Assembly: GCA_030431775.1 (NCBI GenBank)
Contig: JAUIHW010000032.1
Coordinates: forward strand, 1-45,477
DNA length: 45,477 bases
Reading direction: 5' to 3'
DNA from: Gammaproteobacteria bacterium
Lineage (GTDB): Bacteria > Pseudomonadota > Gammaproteobacteria > Pseudomonadales > JAUIET01
Shown: positions 9,409 to 17,533 of the stretch, one piece after another
Layout: each line of letters starts with the position of its first letter
How positions within the stretch are numbered: the first letter of the stretch is position 1
Made by a program: the position numbers and the translations under genes
Notes under the pieces: generated by a model
The model's input: only the letters and a program-made list of their open reading frames with translations
Database searches by the model: none
Told to the model about the DNA's origin: nothing

Positions 9409-10536
9409 ATGGGACCATTGCACGGACTGACTTTTATTGAGATGGCTGGAATCGGGCCAGCCCCTTTTGCCGGCATGTTGTTTGCCGATATGGGTGCTCG
9501 AGTGATCAGCGTAGAGCGCGGTCGCAGCGGTGGCATACTCCCTGGTGACTGCACGCGTCGCGGCAAGGAAAGTATCGCGCTGAATCTGAAGTCTGATTCG
9601 GGCGTGGCCATATTACTGGATATGGTGGAGCGCGCCGACGTGCTGTTTGAAGGCTTCCGTCCTGGGGTAATGGAACGCTTGGGCGTTGGTCCGGAGCAGT
9701 GTCTGGCGCGCAACCCTAAGCTGGTATTTGGAAGAATGACCGGTTGGGGGCAGGAAGGCCCACTGTCGCACGCGGCTGGCCACGACATTAACTATATATC
9801 GCTAACCGGCGCGTTGCATGCAATCGGTCGGGCGGGTGAAAAGCCGGTACCGCCATTGAACCTGGTCGGGGACTATGGCGGTGGGGCGATGTTTCTGGTG
9901 GCCGGTATTCTGGCCGCGGTGATCAGTGCCAGAGAAACTGGAAAGGGCCAGGTCGTTGATGCCGCGATGACCGACGGGTCTGCATTGCTGTTATCAATGT
10001 TTTCCAGCTTTCGGCAGCAGGGCATGTGGTCACTGGAACGCGAGAACAACATGCTTGATGGTGGTGCGCATTATTACGACAGCTACGAAACCGCCGATGG
10101 CAAATACATTTCGATAGGCAGTATTGAGCCGCAGTTTTACGCTGAACTGCGAGAAAAAGCCGGCCTGAATGATGATATATATGCCGAGCAGAATACGCAG
10201 CAGGTCTGGCCTGAGCTGAAGCAGCGATTGACTGAAGTATTCAAGAGCAAGACGCGTGAGCAGTGGTGTGAACTGATGGAAGGGTCTGACGTTTGTTTTG
10301 CGCCAGTACTCGATCTGGATGAAGCCCCCCAGCACCCGCATAATCAGGCCCGCCAAACCTACATCACAGTGGATGGCGTGACGCAACCGGCGCCGGCGCC
10401 GCGTTTCAGCGATACGCCCAGCGGGGTACATAGCGGGGCTGCCGCATTGGGCGCGGACACCGACAAAGTACTGGAATGGTTGGGCCGCGATACGAGTCAG
10501 GTTGAGGCGCTGCGTGAGGATGGTGTCCTGCCCTGA
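9409..10536 (+). CDS. CaiB/BaiF family CoA transferase, alpha-methylacyl-CoA racemase-like
   Basis: 375-residue class III CoA-transferase family protein, closest to alpha-methylacyl-CoA racemases (EC 5.1.99.4), which interconvert (R)- and (S)-2-methylacyl-CoA so that branched or sterol side chains can enter beta-oxidation. Catalytic residues line up almost exactly with M. tuberculosis MCR (His126, Asp156, Glu241): His125 in AGHDINYI, Asp155 in LVGDYGGG, and Glu240 in GSIEPQFY. The LNLKSDSGVAILLDMVERADV-FEGFRPGVMERLG region is the CoA-binding signature. ATG start with GGGAG eight bases upstream. Stands alone between tRNA-Ala and the convergent metF-like gene. The racemase call is stronger than a transferase call because of this triad. 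Confidence 0.88.
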   Translation: MGPLHGLTFIEMAGIGPAPFAGMLFADMGARVISVERGRSGGILPGDCTRRGKESIALNLKSDSGVAILLDMVERADVLFEGFRPGVMERLGVGPEQCLARNPKLVFGRMTGWGQEGPLSHAAGHDINYISLTGALHAIGRAGEKPVPPLNLVGDYGGGAMFLVAGILAAVISARETGKGQVVDAAMTDGSALLLSMFSSFRQQGMWSLERENNMLDGGAHYYDSYETADGKYISIGSIEPQFYAELREKAGLNDDIYAEQNTQQVWPELKQRLTEVFKSKTREQWCELMEGSDVCFAPVLDLDEAPQHPHNQARQTYITVDGVTQPAPAPRFSDTPSGVHSGAAALGADTDKVLEWLGRDTSQVEALREDGVLP

Positions 10537-10585
10537 AGCAGGCCGAACTTGGCGCGGTCTGGTTGCTCTTCAGCCACGACCGGAT

Positions 10586-11476
10586 CTACCCGATAGCGCT
10601 TGGCTCTTGCAGTTTGGTCGCGTAGCTGTTGATCCAATCGACCGTTCTTTGCAGGCCCCCAAAGGGGTAAAAGTGCAAATCCACTGTTCCATGAGAGGGC
10701 GTAAGCCGCCTGGCAAGTACGTCCACCATCTGGTCCGGTCCCGCCGTGCCAATCAGTTTGCTGATCGACACACCGTACTTTTTCATGACCGCGGCCGAAG
10801 CACCCACGCCACAGCGAGAGGCAAACTTCAACAGCAGCTTAATATTGGCAGGACCTGGTATACCAACGCGAACCGGAGCTTCAATACCGTACGACCGCAG
10901 GTCTAACAACCACTGTTCAACAGCATCCGGGTCGAAGCAGAACTGAGTGACGATACGCGGATTCATGCCACGCTCACGCACTATCTGGCATTTTTGCTGC
11001 AGTACAGTGAAGCATTCTTCACGGCTCATGCAGGGATGCCCGTCCGGATGACCGGCAAGACCGATTTCCTGGATTCCATAGTATTCATACCAACCGCTTT
11101 CCAGCAATGCTCTGGTATCTGGGTATGGCCCTAGAGCTTGTGCTGGGTCACCGGCAACGGCAAGGCAATGCTTAACTCCTGCTTCCTTGACCATCCGGCT
11201 TAGCATGCCGGTAAAGTCGCCCTCAGAGAGCAGGCGGCGAGCAGAGAAGTGCGGCGTCGGCTGAAAACCCAAGTCTTGAATTAATTTAGCGGCGTCCAGC
11301 CTTGCTTCCAGCGTTTCCCCGGGCAGAAAAGCGATGGCGACCGCTGTCTTGGGCGGCAGTTTTGCAGCCACCTCTCGCAAGCCTTGCAGATCCTTGGCCG
11401 TGATTTCGATGGAGTATCCGTTCGTGATGCAGGTCGATTGCTGGAACCCTGCCGAGTGGTTGTTTGCAATGCTCAT
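10586..11476 (-). CDS. Methylenetetrahydrofolate reductase family protein (divergent MetF)
   Basis: 296-residue TIM-barrel flavoprotein, the same length as E. coli MetF, expected to act between 5,10-methylene-THF and 5-methyl-THF. Conserved: Glu24 in YSIEITAKD (E. coli Glu28), His76 in TPHFSARR, Asp110 in AGDPAQ (E. coli Asp120), and Gln178 in IVTQFCFD. Missing: the FFPP segment after the first Glu (here ITAKD) and the Arg of RGD (here AGD). These changes mark a side branch often linked to C1 catabolism (demethylation or methylated compounds) rather than methionine synthesis; that role is inferred. ATG start with GGAGCAGG seven bases upstream. Convergent with the racemase-like gene. Confidence 0.8.
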   Translation of the reverse strand: MSIANNHSAGFQQSTCITNGYSIEITAKDLQGLREVAAKLPPKTAVAIAFLPGETLEARLDAAKLIQDLGFQPTPHFSARRLLSEGDFTGMLSRMVKEAGVKHCLAVAGDPAQALGPYPDTRALLESGWYEYYGIQEIGLAGHPDGHPCMSREECFTVLQQKCQIVRERGMNPRIVTQFCFDPDAVEQWLLDLRSYGIEAPVRVGIPGPANIKLLLKFASRCGVGASAAVMKKYGVSISKLIGTAGPDQMVDVLARRLTPSHGTVDLHFYPFGGLQRTVDWINSYATKLQEPSAIG

Positions 11477-11702
11477 TTGTTTGCCTGCTCCAAAACCAAT
11501 GGTGGCCTAAGCCGGTTTAGCCAGGCGAAAATGCACTCACGGGTAAACAGAGCACATTGCAAAGCTGACTCAACATGGATTGTGACTGAGCCGGATCGGC
11601 TTGATAAGCCCAATGACTATCTGAGGATTTTCTGTGCCGGTTTTGAGAATGTATTGGCGCAGAGCTGGGAAAGTTTTTGGTAATAATTGCAAAGAGTGAA
11701 AT

Positions 11703-11721
11703 ATCACGGCGCGATCGTGAT
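11703..11721. repeat. Inverted repeat ATCACG-N7-CGTGAT, candidate operator
   Basis: Perfect six-base arms (11703-11708 and 11716-11721) around a seven-base centre. The right arm repeats directly as CGTGATTGTGAT (11716-11727). It lies about 225 bases upstream of the metF-like start. It could bind a dimeric regulator; no regulator gene is adjacent. Confidence 0.35.
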
Positions 11722-11732
11722 TGTGATGTATA

Positions 11733-11761
11733 CAAAAACAGACTACCAGACGCGCCCTGGT
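11733..11761 (-). terminator. Weak terminator-like hairpin after the phasin-like gene
   Basis: On the minus strand ACCAG, seven bases, CTGGT, then AGTCTGTTTTTG. The five-base stem is short and the T-run starts six bases late, so this is only a possible terminator, about 30 bases after the stop codon. Confidence 0.35.
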
Positions 11762-11791
11762 CAGCGCGCCTCGCAGACTGTCGGCGGCTGC

Positions 11792-12310
11792 TTAGCGCAC
11801 TCGCTTTCGCAGATCCTTGATGGCCTTGCTCAGGCGATCCACCTGTTTGTCAAAGTCCTTTGACGTCGGTACGTTGGCCTGTTTAACCATTTTTTCAACT
11901 TGATCGACCAGTTTTTCGCCGCGCTTCACCAACTCTTTCTGAGTGCTGGGTGCTTCCTTGCGGGCTTTCTCAATCGCTTCACGAGCATTGTGAAGCTGAT
12001 CCTGAATCTCCTCAAAAACTTTAGCGTACAAACCAAGATTGGCCATCATCAAGCGGCGAGCACCGCTGGACAGCTGCTCTATGCCAGTTGCTTTCGGTTT
12101 TGCCCGGCTTGAAGTTGTTCGGCGCTTAGTGGTGGATGTGCGCTTGCTCGCAGCGGTTTTTTTGCGCGGCGCGCTTGCTTTTTTTCTTGCCGGGGTTTTC
12201 TTTTTCGCGGTGCTGCGCTTTACCGCTTTTTTGCTGACTTTCTTGCGGCTGCTAGCCGTTTTTTTTGCAGCTGTTTTTTTCTTTGCAGCCGCCTTTTTCT
12301 TTTGAGCCAT
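11792..12310 (-). CDS. Basic-tail (histone H1/AlgP-like) protein with phasin-like C-terminal domain
   Basis: 172 residues. Residues 1-74 are almost only Lys, Ala, Arg, Ser and Thr in KKxAAKK-type repeats, as in histone H1-like and PhaF/AlgP tails that bind DNA without sequence preference. Residues 83-172 are helical, and ARRLMMANLGLYAKVFEEI plus ELVKRGEKLVDQVEKMV match the phasin pattern (GLGAYA...LVKEGEK) of proteins that coat polyhydroxyalkanoate granules. In Pseudomonas PhaF the order is phasin first and basic tail last; here it is reversed. The frame extends to 12358, but the ATG at 12308-12310 has AGGAG at good spacing and starts MAQKKK, so I chose it. Roles in granule or nucleoid organisation are inferred. 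No pha genes are nearby. Confidence 0.75.
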   Translation of the reverse strand: MAQKKKAAAKKKTAAKKTASSRKKVSKKAVKRSTAKKKTPARKKASAPRKKTAASKRTSTTKRRTTSSRAKPKATGIEQLSSGARRLMMANLGLYAKVFEEIQDQLHNAREAIEKARKEAPSTQKELVKRGEKLVDQVEKMVKQANVPTSKDFDKQVDRLSKAIKDLRKRVR

Positions 12311-12444
12311 AACGTTCTCCTGAGTTGCTCTACTGTCGGCGTAAATCCAAACCGCCATCAGTAGAGTGTGCGCCTTTTTTATTAGAGATTCAATTCCCTG
12401 ACAGGTAGGGTATTATTGGGCGCAACAAAATACCGAGAATAACA

Positions 12445-13791
12445 ATGCAAGAAAATCGAGGTAGGTTCAGCTCGCGAATAGGGTTTCTTCTGGCGGCCGC
12501 CGGAAGTGCTGTGGGGTTGGGCAATATATGGGGCTTCCCTACGCAGGCCGCAAGCAACGGCGGGGCGGCATTTCTACTTACTTACCTGGTGCTCGCGTTC
12601 TGCCTGGCGTACCCGGTGCTTATGGTGGAGCTGGTTCTGGGGCGCCACGCACGCGGTAACCCAATAACGGCATTGCGGCGTATTTCCTCAGGCGAACGCA
12701 CCCGTGCCGGGGCTACGCTAATTGGTAGCGTCGGCGTTCTGGTGGCCTCTCTTATTTTGAGTTTTTATTCGATCGTTGGCGGCTGGATGCTGGCCCATTT
12801 CCTGTCGGCCATTGCCGGTTTGGCAGGCTTCGATCAGTGGTCTGCCTGGTTAACCGGATTTTCCTGGCAACGCAACGTTCTGTTCACTCTGTTTTTTATG
12901 CTACTGACCATTAGAATTGTTTCTAAAGGTGTTGAAAGCGGCATAGAACGCTGGTCTACCCGACTGATGCCATCGTTAATCCTGATGCTGCTGTTGTTAA
13001 CCCTGTACGTACTGACTTTAGACGGGGCAATGCAGGGCTTGAAAAGTTATCTGATACCTGATTTCAGCAGGCTTTGGTCGCCATCTTTGATTGTCAGTGC
13101 ATTGGGGAGTGCTTTCTTTTCCCTGTCGCTGGGAGTCGGGACAATGTTGATCTACGGTTCCTATGTTGATGAAAGCGAGAGTCTCCCGAGCCTTGGAGCA
13201 CAAGTCACTTTGCTGGATGTGGGCGTCGCCGTACTGGCCGGCTTTCTGGTGATGCCGGCGATGTATGTTGCCGCTCACAATGGTGTAGAGATTTTTTCGG
13301 CCAGTGGTGAATTGATTTCAGAGGACACTCTCATTTTTTCGGTGCTGCCTGCATTGTTTGATACGATGGGTGTTGCAGGGGTGTTAGTTGGACTGGCTTT
13401 TTTTCTGCTGATGTCTATTGCTGCACTGACCTCCTCGATTTCCATGCTGGAGGTACCTGTTGCCACATTGATCGAGAACTCATCGCTGGAAAGGGGGCGC
13501 TCCGCTTATCTGGTTGGAGCGGTTATTTTGGTCGTTAGTCTGCTTATAATCAGTCAGTTTTCCAGCCTATTTGGGTTTGTCGTCGCGCTGACAACCCGCT
13601 ACAGCCAGCCGTTACTGGGCATGCTGTTTTGTATTTATCTCGGTTGGATATGGCATCGTGACCAGGTGTTGCAGGAACTCAAGCGTGGTTCGCCCGATGT
13701 GGCCCAGGGGCTATTCTGGAAAGTGTGGCCAGTCTGGGTTAAGTACGTTTGCCCGGTTTTTGTACTGTTGATATTCTGGCAGGCGCTATAA
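12445..13791 (+). CDS. Sodium-dependent transporter, NSS (SNF) family
   Basis: 448-residue inner-membrane symporter of the neurotransmitter:sodium symporter family (LeuT fold), expected to import an amino acid or amine with Na+. Seen: RIGFLLAAAGSAVGLGNIWGFPTQA at 10-34, the unwound first segment that holds substrate and sodium. The gate Arg of the usual GNxWRFP is Gly here. NGGAAFLLTYLVL follows, then about ten more hydrophobic segments, including the SxGxGxM-like FSLSLGVGTMLIYGSY. ATG start preceded by GAGAATAACA. It ends four bases from the convergent small gene. Substrate not predictable. Confidence 0.92.
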   Translation: MQENRGRFSSRIGFLLAAAGSAVGLGNIWGFPTQAASNGGAAFLLTYLVLAFCLAYPVLMVELVLGRHARGNPITALRRISSGERTRAGATLIGSVGVLVASLILSFYSIVGGWMLAHFLSAIAGLAGFDQWSAWLTGFSWQRNVLFTLFFMLLTIRIVSKGVESGIERWSTRLMPSLILMLLLLTLYVLTLDGAMQGLKSYLIPDFSRLWSPSLIVSALGSAFFSLSLGVGTMLIYGSYVDESESLPSLGAQVTLLDVGVAVLAGFLVMPAMYVAAHNGVEIFSASGELISEDTLIFSVLPALFDTMGVAGVLVGLAFFLLMSIAALTSSISMLEVPVATLIENSSLERGRSAYLVGAVILVVSLLIISQFSSLFGFVVALTTRYSQPLLGMLFCIYLGWIWHRDQVLQELKRGSPDVAQGLFWKVWPVWVKYVCPVFVLLIFWQAL

Positions 13792-13795
13792 GACG

Positions 13796-14032
13796 CTACG
13801 CCATTGACAGGTGGCTTCTCAATGCTCGGTTAAGTCGCGGCGGGGCCAAACGCAGATATTCAACGAGGTGTGCGCTGGCGAGCTCTGCTGAGCAGCGGTC
13901 GCGAAATGGCCCCATCACCCGACCTTCCCGAGTTTTGCTGATCCATTTGCCTGCAACATGGGCGCAGCGGCCGCTGCGGTCATAACTGCAGTAAGATTCT
14001 CCGGCTCGTAACGGCTGGTTTTGCGTCTGCAT
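13796..14032 (-). CDS. Small Cys-containing protein of unknown function
   Basis: 78 residues, not recognised. The frame is open further upstream to a TTG at 14108-14110, but the ATG at 14030-14032 has GGAGAA seven bases ahead and is preferred. Three Cys occur: two in CSYDRSGRC near residue 15 and one in RDRCSAELAS. The tail is rich in Arg and Leu. No signal peptide or membrane segment. Its stop lies four bases from the convergent NSS gene, so the two genes are packed tail to tail. The good ribosome site and packing support a real gene; function unknown. Confidence 0.5.
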   Translation of the reverse strand: MQTQNQPLRAGESYCSYDRSGRCAHVAGKWISKTREGRVMGPFRDRCSAELASAHLVEYLRLAPPRLNRALRSHLSMA

Positions 14033-14173
14033 CGGTAACTTCTCCAGGCTGACTTGGTTCTTGCCCTCAGCAAGTTGGAGTACTGTACTGATCGAGTGCA
14101 AAACCGGCAATGTCGCTTATCGGTTAAGTATTTGTTCTGTCAGCCTTTTCCTGAAAATGTGATGCGGTTCACA

Positions 14174-15082
14174 TTACTCGGAAGGAGGCGCTTGATACGC
14201 ATGACCCCAAACATCGCCTACCGTTGATACGGTGGGCGTGAAAGTGTTCCAGTCCAGCTGCAAGCCGTCATAACCGTACTCCACGGCAATACCCCCGGGG
14301 GCAATGACGTAGAAGCTCAGCATATTGTCGTTGCAGTGGCGCCCCAGTGAGGCCATCAGAGGGAGACCAGCTGCGTTTACCCGATCCAAACAGCTGCCAA
14401 CCTCATCGATACTGCCTACCTCCAGCATCATATGGATGCAGCCTACCGGGCTTGGCCCGTTGAATAATGCCAGACTGTGGTGACGGGGGTTATCTGCATG
14501 CATAAAAAGCACCCGCATCTCGGGAGCGCCTTCAGCCGGCGCGGGCAATCGGAGGTCGTCGCTGTCGCCAAAACCAAGCACTTCTTTATAAAAATTGTGA
14601 GTTTCTTCAATGTCTGGCGCTGGTAATACCACATGCCCCATGCCCATATCGCGAGTAATAAAACGCTCAATACCCTGAGGCGATTCGAAATCACAGGCGC
14701 ATTCCTCAGGCAGTGTTCGGCCATGGTAGATTTCCAGTGTGTTGCCGGCTGGGTCCTGCAAACGCACAAACTCGCTGACACAGCGTTCGGACGCTTCCGC
14801 GTCTGAGCCGTTCGAATACTGAACGCCTGATTTTGTGAGTTGTTCAAGGATCTCCAGGTAGGCTGCAGCAGAGGCCATTTCCCAACCACTGGCCAGCAAG
14901 CGGTCTTCGCCATTTGCGCTGACCATGATACGAAATGGCGCGTCGTCGGCTTTTAGGAAAGAGCTGTTGCTGTAGTCGCTCCGCTCTACTGCCATGAGGC
15001 CCAGAATGTCGACGCCGAACGATTTCCAGGCGCCGGCTTGTTGTTCGCTGATGTGCAGGTAGCCAAGATTTGCAACTGGCAT
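14174..15082 (-). CDS. Two-domain extradiol ring-cleavage dioxygenase (BphC/VOC family)
   Basis: 302-residue type I extradiol dioxygenase with two vicinal-oxygen-chelate domains (about 1-135 and 145-290). Such enzymes use Fe(II) and O2 to cleave catechols next to the hydroxyls, as BphC and HsaC do. All expected residues are present compared with BphC of LB400: iron ligands His150, His217, Glu268; active-site His202, His249 and Tyr258. The first domain carries no metal set, as in the family. ATG start with AAGGA seven bases upstream. No other ring-degradation gene is adjacent, so the substrate cannot be given. Active enzyme very likely. Confidence 0.88.
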   Translation of the reverse strand: MPVANLGYLHISEQQAGAWKSFGVDILGLMAVERSDYSNSSFLKADDAPFRIMVSANGEDRLLASGWEMASAAAYLEILEQLTKSGVQYSNGSDAEASERCVSEFVRLQDPAGNTLEIYHGRTLPEECACDFESPQGIERFITRDMGMGHVVLPAPDIEETHNFYKEVLGFGDSDDLRLPAPAEGAPEMRVLFMHADNPRHHSLALFNGPSPVGCIHMMLEVGSIDEVGSCLDRVNAAGLPLMASLGRHCNDNMLSFYVIAPGGIAVEYGYDGLQLDWNTFTPTVSTVGDVWGHAYQAPPSE

Positions 15083-15240
15083 GTCGTATTCCTTTGTTAA
15101 GTGCGTTAGGTCACCATTCTACAAAGGCTAGAAGCAAACTCACATGAACAAAGCCACAGAATTGGCGGCTTGGACTATGCTTATACAGGGCCGGCAAACC
15201 GCTGAATGTCCAAGCGCATTATTTTAATTAAAACACGTCA

Positions 15241-17499
15241 ATGCATTCACTGCTTAAGAGTCAACTGGATATGGCCGGTTTAAGACCGGACGAGTCGCCC
15301 ACGGCTGACCAGTGGCAGGCTTTTATTGAGCGGGTAGGCGTTGCTTACCGGCAGGCGGACGAAGACCGCAGTGTTTTGGAAAAAGCAGCCCAGCTGGCAT
15401 TGAAACGATCATCGGCTGAGACAATCGAGCCGCCTGGCAGTCAGAACAGGTGGCAACAGGCCACGTCCCCCCAGCAAGCCCGGCTTTTATTGGACGCCAG
15501 CCCGGATGCCGTCATGCTTTTGAACGCTGAGCTCGCCCTTGTGGCCAGTAATAACCTCGCAGCATTGTTGCAACCAGGTGGGGCAGAAAGACCCAAGGAA
15601 CTTGGTGACGAGGACATCGTCGGTATTATCGGAGTGGATGTGTACGCTCAGATCAAAATTGCAGCCCAGGCGGTATTGCAAAGCCAGCAGAGTCGACGGT
15701 TGATCTTTGACGTGTTCCAAGGCCGGGGCACCCAAACATTTGAGGCCCGCGTGGTGCCGTTGCGAGCCAATACGCAAACTCCGGTTGCCGTTTTTATCCG
15801 CAATTGGACGCCGATCGCGCGAGCAAACCGGGCCGCACAAATGTACAAAGACCTGTTCGATGCGGCCAGTGAGGGCATGATGCTGCTGGACAAAAACCAG
15901 CGCGTGATTCTGCTGAATCGCGCTTTTGAAAGCATGTCCGGACAGACCGCGGAGCAATTAAAAGCTCAAGACAACCCAAGCTTTTTCGATTCCGCTGGAA
16001 AATCTCTTGATACGGAGATCTGGTCCCACGTCTATTACCATGACACCTGGTCCGGGGAGGCCGCCTTCGATCATGAACATGGCATGCAGGTGCCGGTCTG
16101 GCTGACCGTGGATGCACTCAAGGACCGGGACGGCAACAATACCCATTTTCTGATTCTCAGCAGTGACATTTCCCAGTTGAAAGAAACTCAGGAGAAGCTG
16201 GCGCATTTGGCGACTCACGATCAACTCACAGGACTGACTAACCGGGCGTATTTTCAGGACCGCCTCAGCGGAGCAATTGCGCGCAGCTGTCGTTCAGGTG
16301 CGCCGGGCGCACTGTTTTTTATGGATCTGGATAACTTCAAAGTCATTAATGACACACTCGGCCATCCAGTCGGTGACAGTATGCTGGTGGAAATGGCCGC
16401 TCGTCTCAAGAAGTTTGTCCGCGATGGTGAACTGGTGTCACGAATCGGTGGCGATGAGTTTACTTTGGTTGTTGAAAATCTGGCGCGTGCTGAAGACGCG
16501 GCCATCGTGGCGCAACGAATTTTGAAGCAGTTTGAGCGCCCGTTTCCGTGTGCCGGCCAGGAACTTGATATTGGTTGCAGCATCGGGATCAGCGTGTTCC
16601 CGCAAGACGGAGAGGATCGGGACAAAATAATTCGCCAGGCCGATACCGCCATGTACAGCGCCAAGCAGGCGGGTCGTAATACCTTTAAATTCTACACGTC
16701 ACAGTTAACCCACAAGGCTGTGCAGGACTTCTCTGTAGAAACCCAGCTAAAACGCGCGATTGATCGCGACGAGTTATTCTTAACCTACCAGCCACAGTTC
16801 GACATGAAACGCCGTCGGCTGATCGGTGCGGAAGTGTTGGTTCGCTGGAACAATGAACAGCATGGCATGGTATCTCCGGCGGAATTCATACCCATTGCAG
16901 AGGCAAACGGTCTGATCGAGGAAATTGGCGCCTGGGTGCTGGATCGTGCCTGCCGCCAGATTGCCAACTGGCGCCATTGCGGCGGTGTGCCTTGTCTGAT
17001 CTCGGTGAACGTATCCAGAGTCCAGCTGGTAGCACCGAATTTCGTTCAACTGGTTCAGGATACCTTGGCCAGGCACTCGGTTGCAGGCCAAGAACTGGAG
17101 CTGGAGGTTACTGAAAGCGCATTGACAGCATCCGAGAAGCTGGTCATCCAAAACCTGAATGGTCTGAGAGAGTTGGGTTGTAAGATTGCGATTGATGACT
17201 TCGGTACAGGCTATTCGTCCCTGTCCAGTCTGAAAAAATTCCCACTTGATCGCTTGAAAATCGATCGTTCGTTTGTCCAGGACCTGGGGCAGGACGCAAA
17301 CGCTGATGCTATTATTGCAGCGATCATAGCGTTGGCGAAATCGCTTGGGTTGAGCGTTATCGCTGAGGGAGTGGAAGACCAACAACACGTTAAGGCCTTG
17401 TTGAAAAAAGGTTGTCGCGAAGCGCAGGGCTACTTCTATAGCAAGCCACTTCTGGCGCAGGATTTTCGCGAATTTATACTCAAATCGCGTCGAGCCTGA
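15241..17499 (+). CDS. PAS-GGDEF-EAL cyclic-di-GMP enzyme
   Basis: 752-residue signalling protein without membrane segments. Order: N-terminal helical part (1-75), PAS-like domain (about 80-190), PAS (about 200-315, with LFDAASEGMMLLDKNQRVILLNRAFESMSG), GGDEF (about 322-485) and EAL (about 500-745). The GGDEF motif is intact (403-407) in RIGGDEFTLV; the inhibitory site reads RDGE rather than RxxD, so product inhibition may be weak. The EAL signature is EVLVRW at 531, and the catalytic set is kept: Asn590, Glu625, Asp652-Asp653 in DDFGTGYSS, Lys673, and AEGVE near 710. Both cyclase and phosphodiesterase activities are possible. ATG start without a strong ribosome site. Single gene between the dioxygenase and the VOC-ABC1 operon. 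Confidence 0.93.
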   Translation: MHSLLKSQLDMAGLRPDESPTADQWQAFIERVGVAYRQADEDRSVLEKAAQLALKRSSAETIEPPGSQNRWQQATSPQQARLLLDASPDAVMLLNAELALVASNNLAALLQPGGAERPKELGDEDIVGIIGVDVYAQIKIAAQAVLQSQQSRRLIFDVFQGRGTQTFEARVVPLRANTQTPVAVFIRNWTPIARANRAAQMYKDLFDAASEGMMLLDKNQRVILLNRAFESMSGQTAEQLKAQDNPSFFDSAGKSLDTEIWSHVYYHDTWSGEAAFDHEHGMQVPVWLTVDALKDRDGNNTHFLILSSDISQLKETQEKLAHLATHDQLTGLTNRAYFQDRLSGAIARSCRSGAPGALFFMDLDNFKVINDTLGHPVGDSMLVEMAARLKKFVRDGELVSRIGGDEFTLVVENLARAEDAAIVAQRILKQFERPFPCAGQELDIGCSIGISVFPQDGEDRDKIIRQADTAMYSAKQAGRNTFKFYTSQLTHKAVQDFSVETQLKRAIDRDELFLTYQPQFDMKRRRLIGAEVLVRWNNEQHGMVSPAEFIPIAEANGLIEEIGAWVLDRACRQIANWRHCGGVPCLISVNVSRVQLVAPNFVQLVQDTLARHSVAGQELELEVTESALTASEKLVIQNLNGLRELGCKIAIDDFGTGYSSLSSLKKFPLDRLKIDRSFVQDLGQDANADAIIAAIIALAKSLGLSVIAEGVEDQQHVKALLKKGCREAQGYFYSKPLLAQDFREFILKSRRA

Positions 17500-17533
17500 T
17501 ACTATTTCGGCTTTCTGAACCGTGGAGAGTAGT

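Larger units (their letters stand above)
11477..11791. other. Intergenic region, 315 bases, no convincing gene
   Basis: This gap is upstream of the metF-like gene and downstream of the basic phasin-like gene. A 72-codon minus-strand frame (11517-11735) starts with no good ribosome site and resembles nothing I know, so it is not called. Contents: a weak terminator-like hairpin (11733-11761) and an inverted repeat at 11703-11721. The remainder shows nothing clear. Confidence 0.6.

Noticed and set aside
16780-17388. 202-codon minus-strand open frame
   Set aside because: Complement of the EAL domain; composition typical of an antisense shadow.
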